Assembly: GCF_034424545.1 (NCBI RefSeq)
Contig: NZ_CP139970.1
Span: forward strand, 3,100,001 to 3,164,000
Direction: 5' to 3'
Source: Trinickia caryophylli
Lineage (GTDB): Bacteria > Pseudomonadota > Gammaproteobacteria > Burkholderiales > Burkholderiaceae
DNA length: 64,000 nucleotides
Shown here: piece by piece, positions 48,521 to 56,029 of the stretch
Layout: each line of letters opens with the position of its first letter
Numbering within the stretch: position 1 is the first letter of the stretch
Translations under genes and position numbers: made by a program
Notes under the pieces: generated by a model
Databases searched by the model: none
What the model was told of the DNA's origin: nothing
The model's input: only the letters and a program-made list of their open reading frames with translations

Positions 48521-49777
48521 CTATCGCTCGGACAGACGATGCAACAGGATGGCGATGATGATGCACAGCGTCAGCAGTACGGCGCAAAAGCTCGCCACGC
48601 CCGTCCAGCCGGCGGTTTGCCAGCACCATCCGCTTGCCGAGCCGAGGATGCTCGAGCCGAGATAATACGCAAGCAGGTAGAGCGCGGAGGCGTGGCTGCG
48701 GCCGACGCGGGCGCAGTGGCCGACCCAACCGCTTGCCACGGCGTGAGTGACGAAAAAGCCGATGGTCAGCGTGACGATGCCGACGATGACGAGCGCCAAT
48801 TCGCCGGCCAGCGAACAGGCAAGCCCGGCCGCAGTCAACAACGTGCCGCAAAGCAGCACCGGTCCGCGCCCGACGCGATCGGCGAGCGCGCCGGCCGACG
48901 ACGACGAGACGATGCCGAACACGTAGGCGCCGAAGATCAAGCCGGTTTGAGCCGCGCTCAGGGCGAACGGCGGAGCCATCAGCCGGAAGGCGGCGTAGTT
49001 GTACACGGAGACGAACACGCCCATGATCAAGCAGCCGACGGCGAACAACATGCGCATACGGTTGTCCGCCAGGTGGCGCCGCCAGAGCGCGGCCTGCTCG
49101 ACGAAGTTCAATGTGGAACGCGCGACGAAGCGGCGGGACGCGGGCAGCAATGCCGCGAAGAGGACAGCAACGGCAAGATCGATTGCGCCGATCGTCAGCA
49201 TGGCGCTTCGCCACGAAAAGAGTTCGCTCATCACGCTCATGCCGACGCGGCCCACCATGCCGCCGAAAGCGGTGCCGCCCACATAAACGCCCATCGCCAA
49301 ACCAAGCGCGTTGGGGTGAATTTCTTCCGCTAGATACGCCATGGCCACGGCGGGAACGCCGCCCAGTGCCAGCCCCTCGAGCGCTCTGGCGGCGAGTATG
49401 CCGTTCCATGTGGGAAGCGCGGCGGCCAACAGGTTGAATGCGGCCGCGAGTGCGATCGAGACGAACATCAGATGGCGCCTTCGGAACCGGTCGGAAAACG
49501 CGCCCACGACAAAGATCGAGAGGGCGAGGGAACCCGTCGATACGGAAAGCGCCAGCGAGCTTTGTGCCGCGCCGATACCAAACTCGTCCGCGAACATCGG
49601 CAATAACGGCTGTACGCAATAAAGCAGCGAAAACGTGGCGAAGCCCGCGGCGAAAAGCGCCACGCTGATGCGCCAGTAAGCCGGGGAGCCGCGGACGACC
49701 GGGGCCGCGACTTCGATGGGCGCCGAACGCGCGGCGGGGCGAACGCAGAGCGATTCCGGCAGCGGGCGTCTCGTCAT
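48521..49777 (-). CDS. MFS exporter (YnfM-like)
   Basis: A 418-residue major facilitator with about 12 membrane segments. The signature VVGAFSDRFRRRHLMFVSI lies in loop 2-3 and LADRVGRGPVLLCGT in loop 8-9. It resembles the YnfM/drug-efflux branch. The substrate is unknown. It is divergent from the following LysR gene with a 113-bp gap, so that regulator likely controls it. Confidence 0.85.
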   Translation of the reverse strand: MTRRPLPESLCVRPAARSAPIEVAAPVVRGSPAYWRISVALFAAGFATFSLLYCVQPLLPMFADEFGIGAAQSSLALSVSTGSLALSIFVVGAFSDRFRRRHLMFVSIALAAAFNLLAAALPTWNGILAARALEGLALGGVPAVAMAYLAEEIHPNALGLAMGVYVGGTAFGGMVGRVGMSVMSELFSWRSAMLTIGAIDLAVAVLFAALLPASRRFVARSTLNFVEQAALWRRHLADNRMRMLFAVGCLIMGVFVSVYNYAAFRLMAPPFALSAAQTGLIFGAYVFGIVSSSSAGALADRVGRGPVLLCGTLLTAAGLACSLAGELALVIVGIVTLTIGFFVTHAVASGWVGHCARVGRSHASALYLLAYYLGSSILGSASGWCWQTAGWTGVASFCAVLLTLCIIIAILLHRLSER

Positions 49778-49890
49778 GGTGAAAGCGCCCTGCGGCGCGG
49801 CAAGAAAAACGGTGCACCCATTCTCGGCCTTGCCCGGTTATGCTGTCCAATATATGTTTCAGGCACAAGCCATACTTTAAAAAAATAACG

Positions 49891-50784
49891 ATGGAGCTAC
49901 GTCACCTTCGTTACTTTCTAGGGGTTGCGCGCGAGGCGAACTTCACGCGCGCCGCTGAAAAACTTGGAATAGGGCAGCCGCCGCTCAGCCTCCAGATCAA
50001 GCAACTCGAGCAGGAGCTTGGCGTGACGCTGTTCGAGCGCACGCCGCATGGCGTGGTGCTGACCCGTGCCGGAGAAGCGTTCCGCATCGAGGCTATGCGG
50101 GTACTCGAGGACGCACAGGGCGCGATACGGGCGGCGCAACGGGCGGGGCGCGGCGAAACGGGCCAATTGCGGCTCGGCTTTTCAGGCTCGTCGGTATTCA
50201 ATCCGGTCGTGCCGGCGCTGATTCGCCGGTTCAAGCAGACGTGGCCCGACGCGGAGCTCACGCTGGCGGAAGGCAACACGCCGCAATTGCTGCAAGCGTT
50301 GACCGACGAGCGTCTCGATGCTGCGTTCGTGCGGCCCGGCGCGGGCGATTTCGCGGGTTTGCGCCTACATCGTTTTCCCGATGAGCCGATGAAGATCGTT
50401 CTGCCGACCGCGCATCCGCTCGCAAAGCGGCAGGCGCTGTCGATCGAAGCACTCAGGCATGAGGCGTTCGTCATGGTGCCTGGGCCGGCGGGTGCGACGC
50501 TTTATGGCGCCATCGTCGAAGTGTGCCGCCTGGCCGGATTCGAGCCGCTGCTGGCGCAACCCGCTCCTCAGATTCCTTCGGTGATCAACCTCGTTGCGGC
50601 CGGCCTCGGCATTTCGATCGTGCCCGATGCGCTTTCACAGGTGCGCGTGAAAGGGGTGCGCTACCTTGCGATCAAGCCTCCCGCACCGGTGGCTCGGCTT
50701 GCTTTTGCCGTCCGAGCGCAAGATGGCTCTCCGACGGTCGGCAACATGCTGGCGCTGCTCGGCGCGCGGGCGCAGCAGCCGTAG
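49891..50784 (+). CDS. LysR-family regulator (benzoate/CatM-like group)
   Basis: A 297-residue LysR regulator. The N-terminus MELRHLRYFLGVAREANFTR, then LGIGQPPLSLQIKQLEQELG, is the canonical winged helix. The effector domain (LRLGFSGSSVFNPVVPALIRRF) follows. ATG 49891 begins the family N-terminus; a longer in-frame start at 49840 adds non-homologous residues. It likely governs the divergent MFS gene. The AT-rich TCCAATATATG in the gap is a candidate binding site. Confidence 0.85.
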   Translation: MELRHLRYFLGVAREANFTRAAEKLGIGQPPLSLQIKQLEQELGVTLFERTPHGVVLTRAGEAFRIEAMRVLEDAQGAIRAAQRAGRGETGQLRLGFSGSSVFNPVVPALIRRFKQTWPDAELTLAEGNTPQLLQALTDERLDAAFVRPGAGDFAGLRLHRFPDEPMKIVLPTAHPLAKRQALSIEALRHEAFVMVPGPAGATLYGAIVEVCRLAGFEPLLAQPAPQIPSVINLVAAGLGISIVPDALSQVRVKGVRYLAIKPPAPVARLAFAVRAQDGSPTVGNMLALLGARAQQP

Positions 50785-50890
50785 TCATTCAGGTTGGGGC
50801 GATGCGAGTTGCTAGGCGCGCGTGGTTCTCACTTGCGCGCCGTCGAGGCAGAGTCGCGGGGGCGGTGCTTCCATCTGCCGGATCTTTCAT

Positions 50891-50906
50891 TTAAGCGTCG
50901 CTTAAG
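50891..50906 (+). promoter_or_regulatory. Conserved inverted repeat upstream of cassette copy 1
   Basis: TTAAGC-GTC-GCTTAAG, followed by TGGAA, lies 59 bp before ATG 50950. A near-identical element sits 58 bp before the second cassette (53171). Conservation of both sequence and distance suggests an operator or activator site. Confidence 0.6.
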
Positions 50907-50949
50907 TGGAAGCCGCTGGAATAGCATCCCGCAACTATTCATATGGACA

Positions 50950-51278
50950 ATGAACACCCGCTATACCTTGGGTATCGGCGCAGCCGTGGTAGCGGCGTCA
51001 TCCGTATCGGCCTCGTGTCCCGCAGGCGCCTCGAAGTCCGACGCTGCAAGACTTTCATCCGTGAGCGCTGCATCAAGCAGCGCTAAAAGCAGCAGTACCC
51101 ATGCCCCGAACCCGAAGGCCGAGAATCACGCCATGACGAATATTGCCTCGATCAGTGGGATCGGGCGCGAGGTACCTGTAACGCTATGCCGGAAGACCAA
51201 AGGAAGTGGAATTGTTTGACTCGGGCGCAGCAAACATACTATTCGTGCCTGAACGGCAAGCAGCAGAAGGAGAGGTGA
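50950..51278 (+). pseudogene. Secreted four-cysteine protein gene, cassette copy 1, frameshifted
   Basis: The ATG frame gives a signal peptide (MNTRYTLGIGAAVVAASSVS) and a Ser/Ala-rich stretch, then runs into an unrelated tail. In the -1 frame, from about 51120 to the TGA at 51276-51278, the sequence reads ESRHDEYCLDQWDR, then KWNCLTRAQQTYYSCLNG. This matches copy 2 with identical cysteine spacing (C-x10-C-x11-C-x10-C). The -1 frame is blocked upstream by TAA in the run GCTAAAAGC, so a one-base deletion between about 51085 and 51130 (or a frameshift event) is inferred. The stop overlaps the next ATG. Confidence 0.7.
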
Positions 51279-51535
51279 TGAATATCGAACAGTTTCGAAC
51301 CTTGTTCGATGAGACCCGAGGCATCCTTGAAGCGGAAGGTTTCAGCTTCACTGATCAAGAATTCGATGTGAACGACTACATGCAGAAAAATCAAGGACTC
51401 CGCGACGCCTGCGCTCGGCACGGAAGAGTTTTTCCCGAGGATGTCGATCCGTTGTCTTTCGATGCCGAAACCTTCGACATGCGGGCTTTTGTCATGGGTG
51501 CTGTCAATGCATCGAGAGGAATCGATATCGAATAG
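51278..51535 (+). CDS. Acidic 85-residue cassette protein, copy 1 (unrecognised family)
   Basis: An 85-residue acidic protein starting MNIEQFRTLFDETRGILEAEG. It has conserved blocks shared with copy 2: LF-ET--IL-AEG, a D-rich centre, and FPEDVDPLSFDAETFDMRAF. No signal peptide or membrane segment is seen, so it is likely cytoplasmic. It is translationally coupled to the four-cysteine gene (TGATG, with AAGGAG before it). I recognise no family. A chaperone, immunity or regulatory partner of the secreted protein is a guess from the pairing. Confidence 0.75.
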   Translation: MNIEQFRTLFDETRGILEAEGFSFTDQEFDVNDYMQKNQGLRDACARHGRVFPEDVDPLSFDAETFDMRAFVMGAVNASRGIDIE

Positions 51536-51587
51536 CCTCGCATCGGTATCAGTTATCGGTACGAAGCTGCTTCGCTAAGCATGCCGC

Positions 51588-51699
51588 CCGGATGCTTCGG
51601 TCGGCTCGGCTGTGAAAGGGGCACTTTTCGGCGAAGTCGACGGTGCGAAGAGCCGTGCTCTCGAAGGTGCTTCGCGACGGCACATGTCGAGGCATCCGG
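51588..51699 (+). repeat. Inverted-repeat-bounded module, left copy
   Basis: The module runs from CCGGATGC (51588) to GCATCCGG (ends 51699) and contains GGGGCACTTTT. It is matched by 54347-54460, which has the same bounding arms. The following 40 bp (AAGCGCCGTGAAATGAAAAAGCCCCG, in two parts) also match the tRNA-Leu terminator flank and break off inside its loop. It may be a MITE-like unit or the decayed end of an IS. Confidence 0.55.
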
Positions 51700-51742
51700 T
51701 GAAGCGCCGTGAAATGAAAAAGCCCCGCAGAGGCATATCTTG

Positions 51743-52153
51743 GTATCGGCGCTGGAGTGCTATCTGAACCATCGCATTGCGCGGGACGTGGGAACCGAGC
51801 TAACCGCACAGCGCTATCGCGGACTCGCGCCGTCAAGTTGACTGGTCCTTGTAGGCGAGGGTCGCAAGTTCGCGATGAACACCAAGCGCCGCGTCAACGA
51901 GGCCGGGGTGCAGGTCGATTACTCTGCGTGTGACAGCTTGCGGTCCCACGTCACAAAGCTCTACAGGGACGCGGGGATACGCGGCGGGTCGTCCCATTCG
52001 GGCCGACGCTCGTTCGCCAGTAACCTTGTGGCGCAAGGGCACGATATTGAGACGGTGCAGCAGCTACTGGGTCATGCGGAACTGGACCACGTTTTGCCCT
52101 ATCTGGCCGTGTCCGATAGAAGGCTCAGGCAGATGTTCTGCGACGTGCTGTGA
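51743..52153 (+). pseudogene. Tyrosine recombinase/integrase remnant
   Basis: A C-terminal fragment of a phage-type integrase. It shows VSALECYLNHRIARDVGTEL, then an in-frame TGA at 51838-51840, then [22 protein letters not shown]. The catalytic region is [41 protein letters not shown], where H-x-x-R, the late H and the Tyr are visible. The N-terminal domain is missing and the internal stop shows it is dead. It lies directly after the left repeat module. Confidence 0.8.
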
Positions 52154-52203
52154 GAGCCATCCGACCCCGGGGCGGCGGCCGGGACATGAGACGCCTGTCG
52201 TAA

Positions 52204-52251
52204 TAACATTGTCTTTACTGTTGCAACCATATGGTTTAACATTGTTGTTAC
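52204..52251 (+). promoter_or_regulatory. Direct-repeat operator of mazEF
   Basis: TAACATTGTCTTTAC (52204-52218) and TAACATTGTTGTTAC (52237-52251) are direct repeats with two mismatches spaced 33 bp apart. The spacing is close to three helical turns. They end 12 bp before the mazE start and are the likely binding sites of the MazE(-MazF) autoregulator. Confidence 0.6.
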
Positions 52252-52263
52252 TTTGGAGATGTC

Positions 52264-52512
52264 ATGAGAACGACGATTCGCAGAATAGGTAATTCGCAGG
52301 GCGTGCTGATTCCGAAGCCCGTCCTTGCGCAACTCGGGCTGGAGAGCGAAGTGGAAATGGAGGTCGAGGACGACGCGATTGTTCTGCGCCGCCCGAAGCA
52401 CAAAGCCCGTGAGGGTTGGGCGGAAGCAAGCAAGGCTCTGGCAGAGGGTGGCGACGATGCTCTCGTCATGGGCGAGTTTTCGAATGCCGATGACGCGGAG
52501 CTTGCATGGTAA
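52264..52512 (+). CDS. mazE: MazE/AbrB-type antitoxin
   Basis: An 82-residue antitoxin. The N-terminal SpoVT/AbrB DNA-binding domain reads MRTTIRRIGNSQGVLIPKPV, then LGLESEVEMEVEDDAIVLRRPK. The acidic C-terminal tail (SKALAEGGDDALVMGEFSN) is expected to wrap the toxin. GGAG precedes the ATG. Its stop overlaps the toxin start. Confidence 0.9.
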   Translation: MRTTIRRIGNSQGVLIPKPVLAQLGLESEVEMEVEDDAIVLRRPKHKAREGWAEASKALAEGGDDALVMGEFSNADDAELAW

Positions 52513-52826
52513 TGCGCGGGGAAGTCTGGTTGGTCGCGCTCGATCCAACGCTTGGTAGCGAGATTCAAAAGACGCGCCCCTGTGTCGTCGTTTCGCCTCC
52601 CGAAATGCACGACCATTTGCGCACAGTCGTCGTCGCGCCGATGACTTCCAAGGGGCGTCCTGCGCCGTTTCGGACCCCCGTGACGTTCAAGCGCAAACAG
52701 GGCTTGATCCTTCTGGATCAGATTCGCGCAGTAGACAAGGTGCGCCTGATCAAGAAAGAGGGCGCAGTGGCCGATAAGACGTTGTTGGACACCCTGCGAA
52801 CCCTGCAGGAAGTCTTTGCAGAATAG
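52506..52826 (+). CDS. mazF: MazF/PemK-type endoribonuclease toxin
   Basis: A 106-residue toxin of the PemK/MazF fold that cleaves mRNA. Family marks are MRGEVWLVALDPTLGSEIQKTRPCVVVSP (beta strand, loop and R/P segment), VVVAPMTSKGRPAPFRTPV, and ILLDQIRAVDKVRL. It overlaps mazE by a few bases, so a TAATG start at 52512 is equally possible. As a stability module it fits the island setting. Confidence 0.92.
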   Translation: MVMRGEVWLVALDPTLGSEIQKTRPCVVVSPPEMHDHLRTVVVAPMTSKGRPAPFRTPVTFKRKQGLILLDQIRAVDKVRLIKKEGAVADKTLLDTLRTLQEVFAE

Positions 52827-52889
52827 GGAAAACGCCGGGGCAGCCGGAACGGAGCCCCCCGGCAAAACTGCCATCAAGGAGAACGGAAG

Positions 52890-53147
52890 ATGAGCTACGG
52901 CGCAAATCAAGCGGTTAGAGATGGCGAGGACGCTTATCGTGAACGACTTGCGAATTTGATTGCAAACTGAGCAGCGGCGCTTGTTGCGGGCGGTGACATG
53001 ACCCGGCCGGAGGCTATCAGAGCGGTAGCCGCATGGCATCGAGAAGAGACAGAAGCCGCGGGCGAAGTAAAGGACCGTTTACTAGGCAGTGTCCGCAAGT
53101 ACATCACAGTATCCGCAAAGATAGACGTGCGCCACGAAGTTGACTGA
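52890..53147 (+). pseudogene. Small broken ORF of unknown function
   Basis: ATG 52890 has a strong AAGGAG site and reads MSYGANQAVRDGEDAYRERL to a TGA at 52968-52970. The same frame continues as AAALVAGGDMTRPEAIRAVAAWHREE to a stop at 53145-53147, 86 codons in all. The continuity suggests one former gene with a point stop, or a 26-residue peptide followed by a 49-residue one from ATG 52998. No family is recognised. Confidence 0.4.
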
Positions 53148-53170
53148 TCCTTTGGGTCACAGACTACTCC

Positions 53171-53186
53171 TTAAGTCTCGCTTAAG
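53171..53186 (+). promoter_or_regulatory. Conserved inverted repeat upstream of cassette copy 2
   Basis: TTAAG-TCTCG-CTTAAG, followed by TGAAA, 58 bp before ATG 53229. It is the counterpart of 50891-50906. Confidence 0.6.
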
Positions 53187-53228
53187 TGAAACCGTATGAA
53201 ATGAAGCTTTCACCAAGTTGTATGAATA

Positions 53229-53525
53229 ATGAGCACGCACTTTACGAAGATCATCGGCGCAGTTGTAGTGGCGTCATCCTTTTCAGCGTTGTGTTTTGCA
53301 GCATCATCCCTTCCGGCTTCGAGTGAGTCCCAAAGTGCTTCTAACGCTCGAAGCCTCGCCGGCGGAAACTCGCGCCACGAACAGTTTTGCCAAGAGCAAT
53401 GGGATCGCCAGAACGCTTTGTGCGATATAAAGCCAGATGGTCCCGATAAATGGAAATGTCATCGGGAGGCGCGGCAGACTTACTATTCCTGTATAAACGG
53501 GAAGAAATTGGAGCAGAAGCGATGA
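53229..53525 (+). CDS. Secreted four-cysteine protein, cassette copy 2 (unrecognised family)
   Basis: A 98-residue protein. The signal peptide (residues 1 to about 24, ending LCFA) precedes a Ser-rich linker and a charged C-terminal domain with C54, C65, C77 and C88. The spacing C-x10-C-x11-C-x10-C is symmetrical and suggests a disulfide-clamped helical hairpin in the periplasm or outside the cell. No family is recognised. Its TGA overlaps the next ATG (ATGA), pairing it with the acidic protein. It is the intact reference for the frameshifted copy 1. Confidence 0.75.
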   Translation: MSTHFTKIIGAVVVASSFSALCFAASSLPASSESQSASNARSLAGGNSRHEQFCQEQWDRQNALCDIKPDGPDKWKCHREARQTYYSCINGKKLEQKR

Positions 53526-53785
53526 ACGTCCAGCAGCTTCGAGCTTTGTTCGCCGAGACCAAGCAGATACTTGACGCGGAAGGTTACGTCTTTGTTGACC
53601 GCGACTTCGACTTGGATCACTACATGTCGCAGACGCTGGAACTGCGTGAGGCGTCCGCCCGTTACGGAAAGGTTTTTCCGGAACATGTTGATCCGCTCTC
53701 ATATGACGCTGAAACGTTCGATATGCGCTCATTCATTATCGGAACGCTTGGCGGGGCCAAAGCGAACGATGCCGAATCATCGTGA
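53522..53785 (+). CDS. Acidic 87-residue cassette protein, copy 2 (unrecognised family)
   Basis: An 87-residue acidic, probably cytoplasmic protein: MNVQQLRALFAETKQILDAE, then DLDHYMSQTLELREASARYG and KVFPEHVDPLSYDAETFDMR. It aligns end to end with copy 1 (51278-51535), with more than half the residues shared by eye, and the last third is best conserved. It is coupled to the upstream secreted protein. Function is unknown. Confidence 0.78.
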   Translation: MNVQQLRALFAETKQILDAEGYVFVDRDFDLDHYMSQTLELREASARYGKVFPEHVDPLSYDAETFDMRSFIIGTLGGAKANDAESS

Positions 53786-53889
53786 TGTGAGTCTCGCTAA
53801 CGCAGACCGCACGTCTCTTTAGCTCACGACGCTCATCCAAACGGGGAGTGCCGAAAAGGAGGCGCTCGTCCTGCTTGCAAAAACAGGCC

Positions 53890-54155
53890 ATATGAAAAAT
53901 CATTTTCGAGGCTGAGCTGACCGATCTTGCATGCAGGGTCTTCACGTCTACCGGCGACTCACTCGATACCGGACCAGCCGATCCAAACACGTCGGCCGCG
54001 CGCTCCTGCAACTGCCGTTTCCATTCCGTGACCTGGTTCGGGGGCACATCGAACTGCTGCGCCAGTTCGGCCAGCGTGCGTTCGCCCTTGACTGCCGCCA
54101 GGGCCACTTTTGCTTTGAACGCCGCTGAGTGCGTGCGTCGGGTTCCCTTCCTCAT
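53890..54155 (-). pseudogene. IS3-family transposase OrfA remnant
   Basis: ATG 54155 opens MRKGTRRTHSAAFKAKVALA, then GERTLAELAQQFDVPPNQVTEWKRQLQERAADVFG, an IS3-type helix-turn-helix OrfA. At LHA the frame slips by one base: the adjacent frame continues as KIGQLSLENDF, the normal family sequence, and then stops. No OrfB follows. This is a decayed, truncated insertion sequence of a different group from the IS407 copy. Confidence 0.8.
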
Positions 54156-54346
54156 GTCCTCGGTTCCTTTGCCTGCATTATCGCTGGCTCAGGCCTCGGG
54201 CATTCCACTTATCCAACTGCCCGAATTTGCGTAGCCACCTCTGGCCGCCCGCGTCAGCGAGCCGAAAAGTCTTCTCGCGTGGCGTTGCATTGCGCACGCT
54301 TACATCCGTCAACGGCATTGATTTGTCCCGCAGTCAGGCGTCGCCC
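54156..54346. other. Residual island DNA without genes
   Basis: No gene is supported. GCATTCCACTTATCCAACTGCCCG and similar sequence near 54200-54235 looks like the outer part of the decayed transposable element. Together with 53786-53889 it makes a scar zone between cassette 2 and the tRNA. Confidence 0.4.
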
Positions 54347-54460
54347 CCGGATGCTTGGGCCTACACGAACAAGCGGGGGCACTTTTACGCGGAATCGGGC
54401 GATCTCGGCGAGACGCCCCCAGAAATGCCCCTGAAGTGTGGGGCATGTCGTGGCATCCGG
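54347..54460 (+). repeat. Inverted-repeat-bounded module, right copy
   Basis: CCGGATGC (54347) to GCATCCGG (ends 54460), with GGGGCACTTTT inside as in the left copy (51588-51699). An inner hairpin ATGCCCC-TGAAGTGT-GGGGCAT is matched at the same place in the left copy by a different stem (GTGC...GCAC). It lies directly beside the tRNA-Leu terminator. Confidence 0.55.
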
Positions 54461-54475
54461 TGAAACGCCGTGAAA

Positions 54476-54514
54476 TGAAAAAAACCCCGTAGAGGCTTAT
54501 TCTACGGGGCTTTT
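54476..54514 (-). terminator. Terminator of tRNA-Leu
   Basis: CCCCGTAGA (54485-54493) and TCTACGGGG (54501-54509) form a 9-bp stem. On the minus strand GGGGTTTTTTTC follows. It is 33 bp downstream of the tRNA 3' end. Confidence 0.85.
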
Positions 54515-54546
54515 GAATGATTCTGAAACGTTGTGAAACTAGAATT

Positions 54547-54631
54547 TGGTGCCCAGGGCCGGACTCGAACCGGCACGCCTTGCGGCGGGGGATTTTGAGT
54601 CCCCTGCGTCTACCTGTTTCACCACCTGGGC
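54547..54631 (-). tRNA. tRNA-Leu (anticodon CAA)
   Basis: The minus strand gives an 85-nt tRNA. Acceptor stem GCCCAGG pairs with CCTGGGC and the CCA end is encoded. The anticodon stem-loop GGGGA-CTCAAAA-TCCCC carries CAA (reads UUG). A long variable arm (CGCCGCAAGGCG) and T-arm GCCGGTTCGAGTCCGGC make it a class II leucine tRNA. It borders the scarred island and is a typical integration target. Confidence 0.97.
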
Positions 54632-54789
54632 ATGTCTGATTGGCTGTGGTGCGCGGGCGCACGTGCCGAAGAGCGCGATTATCGCCGAAAACCGCCCGCC
54701 CGGCAAGCAGGGCGCTGTGGCCGGGCGGCGGGTGCGGGGGGCCCGGCGGGCCGCTTCGTCCCCGCGCGTTCACAAGTGGCCCCGCGGCC

Positions 54790-55947
54790 TCACTGGCTGA
54801 CGAAAACGAACTTCCCGCCCTTGATCTGGCCCATGACGCTTGCGCGCTGATCGAGCCCGACGTGATCGCTGGCGCTCGTATTGACCACCCCGTTCGGCAC
54901 CACGAGCTCATGCGCGTGCTCGAGCGCCTCGCGCAGTGCCACACGGAATTGGACGCTACCGGGCTGGCCGTGCTTCAACGCCCGTCCGACCGCATCCTCG
55001 AGCCGCGGATAAACGCCCGCGGCGTCGCCGGCAAACTGCGTCACCGTGCCGGGTCCATATTTGGCCTCGTACGCCGCGACAAATGCGAGCGCGGCGCGCT
55101 TCGCCGGATGATCGGCCGGCAGCGTGCGCGCGACGACGACGGGTTGCGTCGGAAAGAGCGTTCCCTCCACGTCCTTGCCGCCCAGCTTGATGAACTCGGG
55201 CGTCGCGATGCCGTGCGTCTGATAGATCGGCCCCTTGAACCCGCGCTCGACGAGCGTACGCTGCGGCAACGCCGCCGGCGTGCCGGCGCCCGCGACCAGA
55301 ATCGCATCGGGCTTCGCGGCCATCAGCTTCAGTACCTGCCCGGTCACGCTCGCATCGTTGCGGTTGAAACGCTCGGTGGCAACGATCTGGATGTGCCGCA
55401 GTTGCGCAAATTTACGGAATTCGTTCAGCCAGCTATCGCCGTAGCTGTCGGCGAAGCCGATGAAGCCGACCGTCTTCACTCCATGGTTCGACATGTAGCG
55501 TGTCATGACGTCGGCCATCGCCGCGTCGGTCTGCGCCATCTTGAACGCCCAGATCCGCTTGCCTTCCTGCGGCTCGACCGCCACCGCCGAGCCGATCAGC
55601 GTAATCATCGGCGTTTGCGCGGCCGCCACGGGATCGAGCGCGGCCAGCGCGGCGGGCGTGATGTTCGGTCCGACGATCACATCGACATGATCCTCGTCGA
55701 TCAGCTTGCGGATGTTGGCCACGGCGCGGCCCGGGTCGGTGCCGTCGTCGAGCACGATGTACTGCGCCTTTTGCCCGGCAATCGTCTGCGGCCACATCTG
55801 GATCGCGTTCTTGCTCGTGATGCCGATCACAGCGGCCGGGCCGGTGGACGACAAATCGATGCCGACCTTGATATCGGCGTGGGCGGCCGTGGCGAGCGCG
55901 AAAGCGGCGAGCGCCAGCGCGCGGCGCAAGGGGGCGGACAACCTCAT
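54790..55947 (-). CDS. Branched-chain amino-acid-type ABC substrate-binding protein (orphan)
   Basis: A 385-residue periplasmic binding protein of the LivJ/type-1 fold. It has a signal peptide (1 to about 25, ending ATAAHA), then IKVGIDLSSTGPAAVIGITSKNAIQ, IVGPNITPAALAA and GFADSYGDSWLNEF. No permease or ATPase lies next to it. It might serve the livHMGF set elsewhere in this window or another importer. ATG 55947 is chosen because GGGAG lies upstream and the signal peptide starts there. Confidence 0.85.
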   Translation of the reverse strand: MRLSAPLRRALALAAFALATAAHADIKVGIDLSSTGPAAVIGITSKNAIQMWPQTIAGQKAQYIVLDDGTDPGRAVANIRKLIDEDHVDVIVGPNITPAALAALDPVAAAQTPMITLIGSAVAVEPQEGKRIWAFKMAQTDAAMADVMTRYMSNHGVKTVGFIGFADSYGDSWLNEFRKFAQLRHIQIVATERFNRNDASVTGQVLKLMAAKPDAILVAGAGTPAALPQRTLVERGFKGPIYQTHGIATPEFIKLGGKDVEGTLFPTQPVVVARTLPADHPAKRAALAFVAAYEAKYGPGTVTQFAGDAAGVYPRLEDAVGRALKHGQPGSVQFRVALREALEHAHELVVPNGVVNTSASDHVGLDQRASVMGQIKGGKFVFVSQ

Positions 55948-56029
55948 GCAACGTCTCCCTGACATAGACACACAAATAGACACAAAGAATGGGTGCGCGG
56001 CCGGCCGCCCGTCGCGGCCGCCGGCGGGT

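Noticed and set aside
51743..52153. A functional integrase
   Set aside because: The N-terminal domain is missing and an in-frame stop lies at 51838.
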